DNA of 64,000 bases from JAPOUP01 sp965203605 (GTDB lineage: Bacteria; Pseudomonadota; Alphaproteobacteria; Rhodobacterales; Rhodobacteraceae): assembly GCA_965203605.1 (NCBI GenBank), contig OZ241902.1, forward strand, positions 2,790,001 through 2,854,000. The letters are read 5' to 3'. Below the pieces are notes generated by a model. That model was not told the DNA's origin, did no database searches, and was given only the letters and a program-made list of their open reading frames with translations. Positions 9,314 through 18,153 of the stretch are shown here, piece by piece; position 1 is the first letter of the stretch; the number at the start of each line of letters is the position of its first letter. The translations under genes were made by a program, and so were the position numbers.

Positions 9314-10087
9314 CTATCCGGTGTGCTTGTTGTGTCGGTGAATCACGGTAAGTCCGTGCATTGTCAGGTCCTCGTCGATCAGGTCGAAGAGCGCGTCGCC
9401 CTGCGCGAACAGGGGCGCGAGGCCACCGGTCCCAATGACCCGCATCTCTGCCCTGTATTCGTTCTTTATTCGTGCGGTGATCTCCTGGACCAGCCCCACA
9501 TATCCCCAGAAAATCCCTGACTGCATACATGCGACCGTGTTCGTTCCGATCACCTTCCGCGGCTTGGTTACGTCCACATGTGGAAGAGCCGCCGCCGCGG
9601 CATGAAGAGCTTCGAGGCTGAGGTTTACCCCAGGCGCAATCACGCCGCCCACATAGGCACCGTCACTGGCGACCACATCGAAAGTCGTTGCGGTTCCAAA
9701 GTCCACAATGATCAGATCTCCACCGTGCCGGTCGAATGCTCCCGCCGCGTTTACCAGACGGTCAGGGCCAACAATCGTGCCCTCGTCAACCCGCGGTGCC
9801 AACGGCAGGAGGCAATCCGGTTTGCCGACGACATAGGGGCGGGTATCAAAGTAGCTGGCACAAAGCACCCGCAGATTGAATACGACACGCGGGACCGTAG
9901 ACGAAATGATCACCTCATCAACCTCCAACGGTACATCCATGTGTCCCAGTAGCGTCGAGAACCAGACATAGTATTGGTCTGCCGTGCGCTGATGTGCGGT
10001 CATGGTACGGAACATGGCCCGGAATTCCGTTCCATCCCAGACAGCGAAAACAGTGTTCGTGTTGCCACAATCAATGCAGAGTAGCAT
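9314..10087 (-). CDS. coaX: Type III pantothenate kinase
   Basis: Catalyses the first step of coenzyme A synthesis (pantothenate to 4'-phosphopantothenate). The 257-aa protein starts MLLCIDCGNTNTVFAVWDG, the phosphate-binding motif of the ASKHA fold. It also has GPDRLVNAAGAF, LIIVDFGTATTFDV and GGVIAPGVNLS, all CoaX signatures. The ATG at 10087 is chosen because an in-frame start 16 codons upstream would put an unconserved basic segment before the first strand. It lies 11 bp after birA, so the two are probably co-translated. Confidence 0.94.
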   Translation of the reverse strand: MLLCIDCGNTNTVFAVWDGTEFRAMFRTMTAHQRTADQYYVWFSTLLGHMDVPLEVDEVIISSTVPRVVFNLRVLCASYFDTRPYVVGKPDCLLPLAPRVDEGTIVGPDRLVNAAGAFDRHGGDLIIVDFGTATTFDVVASDGAYVGGVIAPGVNLSLEALHAAAAALPHVDVTKPRKVIGTNTVACMQSGIFWGYVGLVQEITARIKNEYRAEMRVIGTGGLAPLFAQGDALFDLIDEDLTMHGLTVIHRHNKHTG

Positions 10088-10098
10088 CTCACCTTTCC

Positions 10099-10866
10099 TC
10101 AGAAGTAAACGTCCGCCGCGGCGATTGTGCGGCACCCTCCCGTTGCCCGAAGCACAAGTGAACCTGTAGCGTCGATCGTTTCAAACACACCGGTGACTTC
10201 CTCTGACGGCATCCGTGCCATAACGGTCCCACCAAGCCGTGCGGCCCTCGCTAGCCAAGCCTCGCGCACTGGCCCGAAACCATATTCCATGTACTTCGTT
10301 TCCCAGGCCGCGAAAGTCGGAGCAAGAGCCGCCAGAAGTTCTGTTGGCGTCACGAGATGCCCTGTTCCACCAACCAGGGAGACCGGTCTCAACGCTCCCA
10401 CCTCAAGCTCATCGACCAAAGGTGCCTCGGCCAGGTTAACACCAATTCCGATCGCCAGATGACCCGCCGTGCTTCCTTGACCAAGACTTTCCAGAAGTAC
10501 GCCAGCCAGTTTACCTCCCTGCAGGAGCACATCATTTGGCCACTTTAGCGCGAATTGGCCGACATTCCCGGTAGCCGCGACAAGCGCGTCCAACAACGCC
10601 AAACCAGCGACGAAACCAAGCTGTGCGGACGCACCGAGCGATTCCATCGGAGGATGTAGCAAAGTAGCGCCGAAGTTACCGTTGAGCGACACCCAGTTAC
10701 GACCCCGCCGTCCACGCGCCCTGGTCTGGCGCAGGGCGAGAATCCAGGTCGGCAAGTCCGATTGAGGCAGCCGTCGGGCCGCCTCTGCATTGGTGCTGTC
10801 GGTCTCGGTCAGGATCACCCGGCCATAGCCGGATGGCCAGCCATCCCATGCCAGCTCAGTTGACAA
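10099..10866 (-). CDS. birA: Biotin--[acetyl-CoA-carboxylase] ligase
   Basis: Attaches biotin to the biotin carboxyl carrier protein. The product of about 255 aa has the RGRRGRNWVS adenylate-binding loop, KWPNDVLL and a short C-terminal SH3-like domain (GTVMARMPSEEVTGVFETID). It lacks the N-terminal HTH of E. coli BirA, so it is a ligase without repressor function. A TTG at 10866 overlapping the nuoN stop is the likely start. An ATG at 10899 would add a run of arginines that is only the out-of-frame reading of the GCC repeat in nuoN. Confidence 0.88.
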   Translation of the reverse strand: MSTELAWDGWPSGYGRVILTETDSTNAEAARRLPQSDLPTWILALRQTRARGRRGRNWVSLNGNFGATLLHPPMESLGASAQLGFVAGLALLDALVAATGNVGQFALKWPNDVLLQGGKLAGVLLESLGQGSTAGHLAIGIGVNLAEAPLVDELEVGALRPVSLVGGTGHLVTPTELLAALAPTFAAWETKYMEYGFGPVREAWLARAARLGGTVMARMPSEEVTGVFETIDATGSLVLRATGGCRTIAAADVYF

Positions 10867-12292
10867 GGGCCGCCGCCGCCGCCGCCGCCGGGCCTTCAAT
10901 GCCGAACAGGTTTATCACACCGGTAACCATTATCGCTGCCGAGACCATCAGAAGCGCCCATTGGGTCGGAGCCATTGTGCCATCGAGCGCTTCCGTGTCA
11001 TCTCCGAAGTACATGTAGTACACGATCCGCAGATAATAGAAGGCCCCGACAACGCTTGCAATCCCGCCAGCAATCGCCAGCCAAGCCATATTGGCTTCAA
11101 TCGCCGCCCTGAAAACATAGAACTTGCCAAAAAAACCAACCAGCGGAGGTAAACCGATAAGGCTGAGCATCAGGACCAGAAGCGCAAGCGCCTTGAGCGG
11201 CTCGTATCTGGAGTAGAGGTTCAGCGCACCAATATCGGTCACCGCCTGCCCGTCCCGCTCCATCGACAGGATAAACGCGAAGGTGCCGACATTCATCGTG
11301 ACGTAGATCGCCATATAGACCAGCATCGCCTGAATACCGTAGGCCGTTCCGCTTGCAACGCCCATAAGCGCGAAACCCATATGTGAGATGGACGAATATG
11401 CCATCAGGCGCTTGATGTCCCGTTGGCCAATCGCCGCGATGGCACCTAGAAACATCGAGGCCACCGAAAGTAAGGCGACAATCTGGCTCCAGTCCGCAAT
11501 GACACCGCCAAAGGCATCGTAGACGACTCGGGCAAAAAGTCCCATAGCCGCCATCTTTGGTGCGGTTGAGAGGAATGCGGTAACCGGAGTCGGCGAACCT
11601 TCGTAGACATCCGGCGTCCACATGTGGAAAGGTACGGCGGAGACCTTGAACGCAAGTCCGCTCAGAATGAACACAAGACCCAGCAGCAGGCCGGGGGAAA
11701 CTCCATCCGACGACGCCTCAACAATGCCTCCGAACATCGTCGTTCCGGCAAAGCCATAGGTGAGTGAGGCACCGTAGAGGAGCAGTCCAGAGCCCAGTGC
11801 ACCCAGCACAAAGTACTTCAGACCCGCTTCCGTCGATCTCACGCTGTCGCGGCGTAAGCTGGCCACCACATAGAGCGAAAGGGACTGAAGTTCGAGCCCC
11901 ATATAGAGCGCGATGAGATCGCCTGCCGAAACCATGACCATCATGCCGCAGACGGCGAATGCAACAAGCAGCGGATATTCGAAAGTCAGCAACCCCCGCT
12001 TCGCCATGTAACGGTCGCCCATGACCAGAACCATGGCGGCGGATAGCAGGATCACGACCTTGGCAAAGCGCGCGAATGCATCGTCGACGAACATTCCGCC
12101 GAATGCCACGTTCACGCCTTGCCCGTTGAACCCCATCCAGCCGGCCAACGCGACGAACAGGATTGATGTCAACCAGACCATCAACGGGGCGGTCCTGTCC
12201 TGACCAGCGTAGGCGCCAAACATGAGTCCCGCCATGCCGGCCACCGCAAGAATGATCTCGGGCAAAACGATCGGAAGGTCCAGGTAGGTCAT
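10856..12292 (-). CDS. nuoN: NADH-quinone oxidoreductase subunit N
   Basis: Antiporter-like membrane subunit of complex I that carries part of proton pumping. The 478-aa protein has about 14 hydrophobic helices and the conserved IKRLMAYSSISHMGFALMG and FKVSAVPFHMWTPDVYEG segments. The start MTYLDLPIVLPE at 12292 follows the nuoM stop by 1 bp; an ATG 8 codons upstream is less likely. The C-terminus ends in a poly-alanine tract (GPAAAAAAALVN) encoded by a GCC repeat. Confidence 0.96.
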   Translation of the reverse strand: MTYLDLPIVLPEIILAVAGMAGLMFGAYAGQDRTAPLMVWLTSILFVALAGWMGFNGQGVNVAFGGMFVDDAFARFAKVVILLSAAMVLVMGDRYMAKRGLLTFEYPLLVAFAVCGMMVMVSAGDLIALYMGLELQSLSLYVVASLRRDSVRSTEAGLKYFVLGALGSGLLLYGASLTYGFAGTTMFGGIVEASSDGVSPGLLLGLVFILSGLAFKVSAVPFHMWTPDVYEGSPTPVTAFLSTAPKMAAMGLFARVVYDAFGGVIADWSQIVALLSVASMFLGAIAAIGQRDIKRLMAYSSISHMGFALMGVASGTAYGIQAMLVYMAIYVTMNVGTFAFILSMERDGQAVTDIGALNLYSRYEPLKALALLVLMLSLIGLPPLVGFFGKFYVFRAAIEANMAWLAIAGGIASVVGAFYYLRIVYYMYFGDDTEALDGTMAPTQWALLMVSAAIMVTGVINLFGIEGPAAAAAAALVN

Positions 12293-12293
12293 C

Positions 12294-13847
12294 TTAGTGG
12301 CCCGCGCTTTCGGCAACCCTGAGATGGGTGCCCGACCATTCAGCGATGGCGGTATGGTGACCGGTCACAAGCGCCTCCACGGATGGGCCAATGATGTCGG
12401 TCACTAGGCTTGGATGGATGCCGAGCAGAAGGGTCATGGCCACCAGTGGAGCGAAGATCACCCGTTCCCGCCAGTTCAGGTCCCTGATCGACTTCAGCGC
12501 CTCCCGGACCAACTCTCCCATCATCACGCGGCGGTAGAGCCAAAGAGCGTAGGCCGCACTTAGAATGACACCTGTCGTCGCCACCGCGGCGACCCAGGTG
12601 TTGGCCTGGAAGATACCCATCAACGTCAGGAACTCACCAATGAACCCGGATGTGCCCGGCAAGCCGACATTGGCCAATGTGAACAGCATGAAAATCAACG
12701 CATAGGCTGGCATCCGGTTGACGAGGCCACCATACGCATCGATTTCCCTTGTGTGCATTCGGTCGTAGATGACGCCCACACAGAGAAACAGTGCCCCGGA
12801 GATGAATCCGTGACTGAGCATCTGGAAGATGGCCCCGTCAATTCCCTGCTGGTTTGCCGCGAAAATTCCAGCCGTGACATAGCCCATGTGAGCGACGGAG
12901 GAATAAGCGATCAGCTTCTTCATGTCCTCCTGCGCCAGCGCGACAAGCGACGTATAGACGATGGCGATGGCACTCAGCCACAGCACCAGCGGCGCCAGCA
13001 GGTCAGATGCGACCGGAAACATCGGAAACGAGAACCTGAGGAACCCGTAACCACCCATTTTCAGCAGTATGGCCGCCAGTATGACCGAACCCGCGGTCGG
13101 TGCCTGGACATGAGCGTCGGGCAGCCAGGTGTGCACTGGCCACATGGGCATCTTTACAGCGAAACTTGCGAAAAAGGCTAGCCAGAGAAGCGTCTGAAGA
13201 CCACCTGAGACATTGACGCCCAACAACGGGAGACCGTCGGAGGAGAAACCATGTGACAGAAGCGCCCGGATGTCCGTCGTACCCGCGTCCTGATACATTG
13301 CGATCATAGCGACCAGCATCAACACCGAACCGAGAAATGTGTAGAGGAAGAACTTGAAAGCGGCGTAGATGCGGTCCTTCCCGCCCCAGATTCCGATGAT
13401 CAGGAACATCGGGATCAGGCCACCTTCAAAAAACAGGTAGAACAGAACCAGATCAAGCGACGTAAATACGCCGAGCATGAGGGTTTCCAGCGTCAGGAAT
13501 GCGATCATGTAGTCCTTCACGCGATGCGTAACTCCCCAACAGGCGACGATCGTTATCGGCATCAGGAAGGTCGTCAGCATCACAAACAGAATTGAAATCC
13601 CGTCGATTCCCATTCTGTATTTCAGGCCAAGCAGCCACCTGCGCTCCTCAACGAACTGGAACCCCGTATTTCCGGGCTCGAAACCCGCGATGAGGAACAG
13701 CGAGATGATGAAGGTCACCGAGGTCGCCGTCAGTGCCAGCCATTTGGCATTCCGCCGAGCCGCTTCGTCGTCCCCGCGCAGGAACAGCGCGAGGATCCCT
13801 GCGGCCACCAACGGAAGAAACGTTACGATGGATAGAATGTTCTCCAT
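12294..13847 (-). CDS. nuoM: NADH-quinone oxidoreductase subunit M
   Basis: Second antiporter-like proton-pumping subunit, 517 aa. It begins MENILSIVTFLPLVAAGIL and has FAVKMPMWPVHTWLPDAHVQAPTAGS, with the key Lys before MPMWP, and KKLIAYSSVAHMGYV. The ATG shares one base with the nuoL stop (TGATG), which indicates translational coupling. Length and motifs are normal for the family. Confidence 0.97.
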   Translation of the reverse strand: MENILSIVTFLPLVAAGILALFLRGDDEAARRNAKWLALTATSVTFIISLFLIAGFEPGNTGFQFVEERRWLLGLKYRMGIDGISILFVMLTTFLMPITIVACWGVTHRVKDYMIAFLTLETLMLGVFTSLDLVLFYLFFEGGLIPMFLIIGIWGGKDRIYAAFKFFLYTFLGSVLMLVAMIAMYQDAGTTDIRALLSHGFSSDGLPLLGVNVSGGLQTLLWLAFFASFAVKMPMWPVHTWLPDAHVQAPTAGSVILAAILLKMGGYGFLRFSFPMFPVASDLLAPLVLWLSAIAIVYTSLVALAQEDMKKLIAYSSVAHMGYVTAGIFAANQQGIDGAIFQMLSHGFISGALFLCVGVIYDRMHTREIDAYGGLVNRMPAYALIFMLFTLANVGLPGTSGFIGEFLTLMGIFQANTWVAAVATTGVILSAAYALWLYRRVMMGELVREALKSIRDLNWRERVIFAPLVAMTLLLGIHPSLVTDIIGPSVEALVTGHHTAIAEWSGTHLRVAESAGH

Positions 13848-15946
13848 CAGTTCGCCCCGCCCGCAAGAGTCATCCATGTGACAAGGATAACGATCCCGGC
13901 AACCACGGCGAACGCGTACGTGAAAATGTAACCGGACTGCGCCCGAACCGTGACCGAGGTCAGGAACGGAACGACCCCCATCGCGAGGCCATTTATGGTG
14001 CCGTCAATGACGCTACCGTCACCGCGCCGCCATAGAAGGGTGGCAATGTACTTCGTTGGTCGAACGAACACCGCGTCGAAAATCTCATCGAAGTACCACT
14101 TGTTCAACAGGAACAGATACAGTGGTCGCTGGTTCTCTGCCAACCTGCCTGGCATATCCGGCCTGCGGATGTAGAACAGCCACGCCACGGCGAACCCAAA
14201 CAGCATGGCCAAAAACGGCGCGACCTTCACCCATGATGGCGCATGATGCGCTTCATCCATTACATGATTGTCCGGATGCACGAACACTGCACCCTGTCCC
14301 GGTGTCCAGCCGATGGCGACCGCCTCTCCATGCCCGTTTCCGACTTCGCTGTCGTCCTCCTGTTTCTGTCCATGGGCATCCGCATTCTCACTGGCGCCAG
14401 CGTGATGTGCGGAGGGCACACCATAAAATCTGTTGACGGTCTCATGATCGCCAAAGAACTGCCCAAACCAGATCATTCCAGCGAAGGTCGCGCCCAGCGC
14501 GAGCATACCCAGCGGAACAAGCATCGTCCAAGGACTCTCATGGGCATGTTCATAGGCGTGCCCATTTCCACGCGGCTCACCGAAGAAAGTCAGGAAAATC
14601 AGCCTCCATGAATAGAAGCTCGTAAACACGGCCGCCACAACCAGGAGCCAAAAGGCAAATCCACCACCACCTGTATGCGCACCCCATGCGCTTTCGATGA
14701 TTGCGTCCTTTGACAGGAAACCAGCGAAACCGATATGCGTGAGCGGAATGCCAACGCCTGTTATCGCCACAGTGCCAACCATCATCGCCAGGAACGTGTA
14801 GGGGATCTTCTCTCTCAGACCGCCATAGTTTCTCATGTCCTGCTCATGATGCATCGCGTGAATCACCGACCCCGCTCCGAGAAACAGCATCGCCTTGAAG
14901 AAGGCATGGGTGAACAGATGGAACATGGCCGCCGAATAGACACCGACGCCTGCCGCCACGAACATATAGCCGAGCTGTGAGCAGGTGGAGTAGGCGATGA
15001 CACGCTTGATATCGTTCTGAACCAGACCCACCGTGGCGGCGAAGAATGCCGTGAGGGCGCCAATGTAGACGATGAACGTCTTCGCTTCCGGCGCGAATTC
15101 CATCAGCGGGGACATGCGGCAGACAAGAAACACACCTGCCGTCACCATGGTGGCGGCGTGGATCAATGCAGAAACTGGCGTCGGGCCTTCCATTGCATCC
15201 GGAAGCCAGGTGTGCAGGAACAGTTGCGCCGATTTTCCCATTGCGCCGACAAACAGGAGGAAGGCGGCGAGATTGGCGGCGTTCCAGTCAGTCCACAGGA
15301 ACGTGATCCGGGTCTCGGCCAATTCCGGCGCCTTCTCGAAGATGACATCCATGGATATCGAGTCGGTCAGAAGAAACAGCGCGAAGATGCCCAGCGCAAA
15401 TCCGAAATCACCCACCCGGTTGACCACGAACGCCTTGATCGCCGCAGCGTTGGCGCTTGATTTGCGGAAGTAGAACCCAATCAGGAGGTAGGAGGCAACG
15501 CCCACACCTTCCCACCCGAAGAACATCTGCAGAAGGTTGTCGGACGTCACCAACGCCAGCATGGCGAAGGTGAAGAACGAAAGATAGGCGAAGAACCGCG
15601 GTCGGTAACTCTCTCCTTTGTCGAAGTTCACGTCGTCGGCCATGTAACCGAAGCTGTAGAGATGGACGAGCGATGACACCGTCGTCACCACAACCAGCAT
15701 GATGGCGGTCAGCCGATCGAGCCGGATCGCCCAATCAGTGGCAAGGCTTCCAGATTCGATGAACCGCATGATGACGATTCGCTGGGTCTCGCCTTCAAAT
15801 CCAAGGAAAACGATCCAACTGAGCAGGCAGGACAGGAACAGCAACGCTGTCGCGGTCCACTGTGCCGCCGCCTCTCCAGTCAACCTCCAACCGAAGCCGC
15901 AGAGGATCGCGCCCACGAGCGGGGCAAGGACAATGGTGACTTCCAT
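13847..15946 (-). CDS. nuoL: NADH-quinone oxidoreductase subunit L
   Basis: Largest antiporter-like subunit of complex I, 699 aa, with the long lateral helix in its C-terminal part. Conserved pieces are FFGWEGVGVASYLLIGFY, MGKSAQLFLHTWLPDAMEGPTPV in two overlapping motifs, and DIKRVIAYSTCSQLGYM. A His- and acid-rich loop near residues 500-570 (AHHAGASENADAHGQKQEDD) is more variable in the family. It starts 6 bp after nuoK. Confidence 0.97.
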   Translation of the reverse strand: MEVTIVLAPLVGAILCGFGWRLTGEAAAQWTATALLFLSCLLSWIVFLGFEGETQRIVIMRFIESGSLATDWAIRLDRLTAIMLVVVTTVSSLVHLYSFGYMADDVNFDKGESYRPRFFAYLSFFTFAMLALVTSDNLLQMFFGWEGVGVASYLLIGFYFRKSSANAAAIKAFVVNRVGDFGFALGIFALFLLTDSISMDVIFEKAPELAETRITFLWTDWNAANLAAFLLFVGAMGKSAQLFLHTWLPDAMEGPTPVSALIHAATMVTAGVFLVCRMSPLMEFAPEAKTFIVYIGALTAFFAATVGLVQNDIKRVIAYSTCSQLGYMFVAAGVGVYSAAMFHLFTHAFFKAMLFLGAGSVIHAMHHEQDMRNYGGLREKIPYTFLAMMVGTVAITGVGIPLTHIGFAGFLSKDAIIESAWGAHTGGGGFAFWLLVVAAVFTSFYSWRLIFLTFFGEPRGNGHAYEHAHESPWTMLVPLGMLALGATFAGMIWFGQFFGDHETVNRFYGVPSAHHAGASENADAHGQKQEDDSEVGNGHGEAVAIGWTPGQGAVFVHPDNHVMDEAHHAPSWVKVAPFLAMLFGFAVAWLFYIRRPDMPGRLAENQRPLYLFLLNKWYFDEIFDAVFVRPTKYIATLLWRRGDGSVIDGTINGLAMGVVPFLTSVTVRAQSGYIFTYAFAVVAGIVILVTWMTLAGGAN

Positions 15947-15952
15947 GAACGC

Positions 15953-16258
15953 CTACCCCTTCATCACATTGATGTCTTCAACATCAATCGTACCCCGGTT
16001 ACGGAAGAAGCACACCAGGATCGCAAGGCCAATGGCAGCCTCGGCAGCGGCAACGGTCAGGACAAAGAGTGTGAATATCTGGCCAACGAGATCACCGAGA
16101 AAACTGGAGAAGGCGACGAGGTTGATATTCACCGCGAGCAGGATCAACTCAATGGACATCAACAGGATGATGACATTCTTCCGATTCAGGAATATTCCGA
16201 AGATCCCGATAACGAACAGTGCCGCTGCCACAGCGAGATAATGTTCCAGGCCAATCAT
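15953..16258 (-). CDS. nuoK: NADH-quinone oxidoreductase subunit K
   Basis: Small three-helix membrane subunit of complex I, 101 aa, the standard length. It begins MIGLEHYLAVAAALFVIGI and carries the conserved membrane glutamates in LMSIELILLAVN and AAAEAAIGLAI. The ATG at 16258 is chosen by family length. An upstream in-frame start would read through the repeat-containing gap that separates it from nuoJ. Confidence 0.96.
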   Translation of the reverse strand: MIGLEHYLAVAAALFVIGIFGIFLNRKNVIILLMSIELILLAVNINLVAFSSFLGDLVGQIFTLFVLTVAAAEAAIGLAILVCFFRNRGTIDVEDINVMKG

Positions 16259-16274
16259 CGACGCACTCCGAACG

Positions 16275-16316
16275 GCAAGGCCGCAGGAGGCCGAAGCGCA
16301 AGGCCGCAGGAGGCCG
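16275..16316. repeat. Two 19-bp direct repeats, 23-bp period, in the nuoJ-nuoK gap
   Basis: GCAAGGCCGCAGGAGGCCG occurs at 16275-16293 and again at 16298-16316. Each copy can also fold into a small hairpin (GGCC..GGCC). They lie in the 277-bp gap between nuoJ and nuoK, just upstream of nuoK. The rest of the gap shows no gene. A role in RNA processing or differential expression is possible but unproven. Confidence 0.75.
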
Positions 16317-16535
16317 GACAACATCCTGTGTCCGGGGCGAATTCAGCATGGAACCAGCGGAAAACGTCTGCGGTTCCCAACGGCATTCGCCATGTTGTTC
16401 CGGATCTGGCCATGCAGTTCCTCTAACCTGTTACCCGCGCCGGGCGCCGGTCATACCCCAGCTTCATCGAACCGGAATTTCCTGTCACCGGGTCCGTCCC
16501 GGAGCCACTCCCGCCCGTCCTGTTTTCCAATGCGG

Positions 16536-17150
16536 TCAAAGCCCCTGCCCCGACTCGACGTCCTTCACCTGCAGCGCGGTGGCCGGGTTCCGGTATATCT
16601 GAGCGAGAATGTCCTGCCGCTTGATATTCACGCGATGCCTTAAGGTCAGCACGATCGCCCCGACCATCGCCACCAACAGGACCAGACCCGCCAACTGAAA
16701 CAGGAGGAAATAGTCGTCATAGAGCAGTCTGCCAAGCGCGGCTGTGTTGTGCACCTCGGATACAGTCGGCGCCACGGCGGCACGAAGCTCGTTGGCGTGG
16801 TCAGAAAAGGTCCAGGTCCCGATGACCAGCCCAATCTCCATCAGCAGTACGACACCAACGAGAAGCGCGAGTGGGAGATACTTCGCCAATTCCGCCTTGA
16901 GTTCCGCAAAATCCACGTCGAGCATCATGACAACGAAGAGAAACAGCACTGCCACGGCACCCACGTAGACAATGATCAGAAGCATTGCGACGAATTCCGC
17001 ACCCAACAGCACGAACAGGCCCGCCACGCTGAGGAAGGACAGAATCAGCCAGAGCACTGAATGCACGGGGTTGCGGCTGGTTACCGTCAGAAAGCCGGCA
17101 ACAACTGACACCGTCGCGAAGACGTAGAAGGCGAAGCTGGCGAAACCCAT
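16536..17150 (-). CDS. nuoJ: NADH-quinone oxidoreductase subunit J
   Basis: Membrane subunit ND6 homologue, 204 aa, five predicted helices. Family segments are FLTVTSRNPVHSVLWLIL, the pi-bulge helix region IVYVGAVAVLFLFVVMML, and a C-terminal LVAMVGAIVLTLRHR. It starts 3 bp after the CMD-family gene. A 277-bp gap separates it from nuoK, unusual in an otherwise tightly packed operon. Confidence 0.96.
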   Translation of the reverse strand: MGFASFAFYVFATVSVVAGFLTVTSRNPVHSVLWLILSFLSVAGLFVLLGAEFVAMLLIIVYVGAVAVLFLFVVMMLDVDFAELKAELAKYLPLALLVGVVLLMEIGLVIGTWTFSDHANELRAAVAPTVSEVHNTAALGRLLYDDYFLLFQLAGLVLLVAMVGAIVLTLRHRVNIKRQDILAQIYRNPATALQVKDVESGQGL

Positions 17151-17153
17151 CGG

Positions 17154-17558
17154 CTATTTCTCCGTCCCGCCATCGCGCGCCTCGGCCGCCAGTTGCATTG
17201 CCTTGGCCAGAACCGGAGCGCCGCCGAACATTCCCGCCATTGCGATGGTCTCGTTGATCTCCTGATCCGTGGCTCCCGCGGCAAGTGCGTGGCGCACTGT
17301 CATCCGGATCTGGACCTCCGCCTGGGCGCCAATGATCGTCAGCCCCATTAGCGTCAAAAGTAACCTGGACTTGGCGCTGAGCCCTTCCGGGTTGAGCGTT
17401 TTCCCGAAGAACGCCTCCATGGCTTCGCCGGGCATGGTCGGCCACATCCTCTCGATCGCTGCAGGATTGACCGGCTCCATCATCGGGGCCACGGCCTTGG
17501 CCCAATCAACGCCGAGTTTCATCAGATCCTCGAACGGGTTCTTCGTGGCGTCGGTCAT
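17154..17558 (-). CDS. Carboxymuconolactone decarboxylase (CMD)-family protein inside nuo operon
   Basis: All-helical CMD/AhpD-fold protein, 134 aa. The family pattern is visible: GLSAKSRLLLTLMGLTIIG, VRHALAAGATDQEINETI and FGGAPVLAKAM. It lacks the CxxC of AhpD peroxidase subunits, so a thiol redox activity is unlikely. Its ATG overlaps the nuoI stop by 4 bp (ATGA) and its stop is 3 bp before nuoJ, so it is made together with complex I. Its position suggests an assembly or maintenance role; the actual reaction is unknown. Confidence 0.85.
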   Translation of the reverse strand: MTDATKNPFEDLMKLGVDWAKAVAPMMEPVNPAAIERMWPTMPGEAMEAFFGKTLNPEGLSAKSRLLLTLMGLTIIGAQAEVQIRMTVRHALAAGATDQEINETIAMAGMFGGAPVLAKAMQLAAEARDGGTEK

Positions 17559-18049
17559 CGATACGGAGCGTCCAGTTCCAGGTTACGGGCAATCTCAGCT
17601 TCCCAGCGCTCGCCGTTCTCCAGAAGCTTCTCCTTAGTGTAGAACAGTTCCTCACGAGTTTCCGCGGCAAATTCGAAATTCGGGCCCTCGACGATGGCGT
17701 CTACCGGGCAGGCTTCCTGACAGAAGCCGCAGTAAATGCACTTCGTCATATCTATGTCGTAGCGCGTCGTTCGGCGACTCCCGTCCTCACGCGGTTCGGC
17801 ATCGATTGTAATGGCCTGGGCCGGACAGATCGCTTCGCAAAGCTTGCAGGCTATGCACCGTTCTTCACCGTTCGGATAGCGCCGAAGCGCATGTTCACCT
17901 CGGAATCTTGGACTTAACGGTCCCTTTTCGTGCGGGTAATTCACCGTTGCCTTCGGTGCGATAAAATACTTCATTCCGAGGGTGAATCCCTTAAGGAAGT
18001 CCCAGAGCACGAAGTACTTTCCGGCACGGATCCAGTCGATCTGGCTCAT
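17555..18049 (-). CDS. nuoI: NADH-quinone oxidoreductase subunit I
   Basis: Peripheral-arm ferredoxin-like subunit carrying iron-sulfur clusters N6a and N6b, 164 aa. Two CxxCxxCxxxCP motifs are intact: CIACKLCEAICP and CIYCGFCQEACP. The start MSQIDWIRAGKYFVLWDF at 18049 matches the family; an in-frame ATG 10 codons upstream is less likely. It overlaps the following CMD-family gene. Confidence 0.97.
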   Translation of the reverse strand: MSQIDWIRAGKYFVLWDFLKGFTLGMKYFIAPKATVNYPHEKGPLSPRFRGEHALRRYPNGEERCIACKLCEAICPAQAITIDAEPREDGSRRTTRYDIDMTKCIYCGFCQEACPVDAIVEGPNFEFAAETREELFYTKEKLLENGERWEAEIARNLELDAPYR

Positions 18050-18153
18050 CCTGTCGCTCCCCCTGAATGCCGATGACACGCACCTTCTTCCAAGCCTTCT
18101 GACGACACCGCCCTCAATTCAGGTCTCCCGCAATTGTAGGTCCACAACATGGA

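Noticed and set aside
13847..14611. Plus-strand frames inside nuoL
   Set aside because: They are antisense to nuoL, which has all family motifs; no ribosome binding site or motif supports them.
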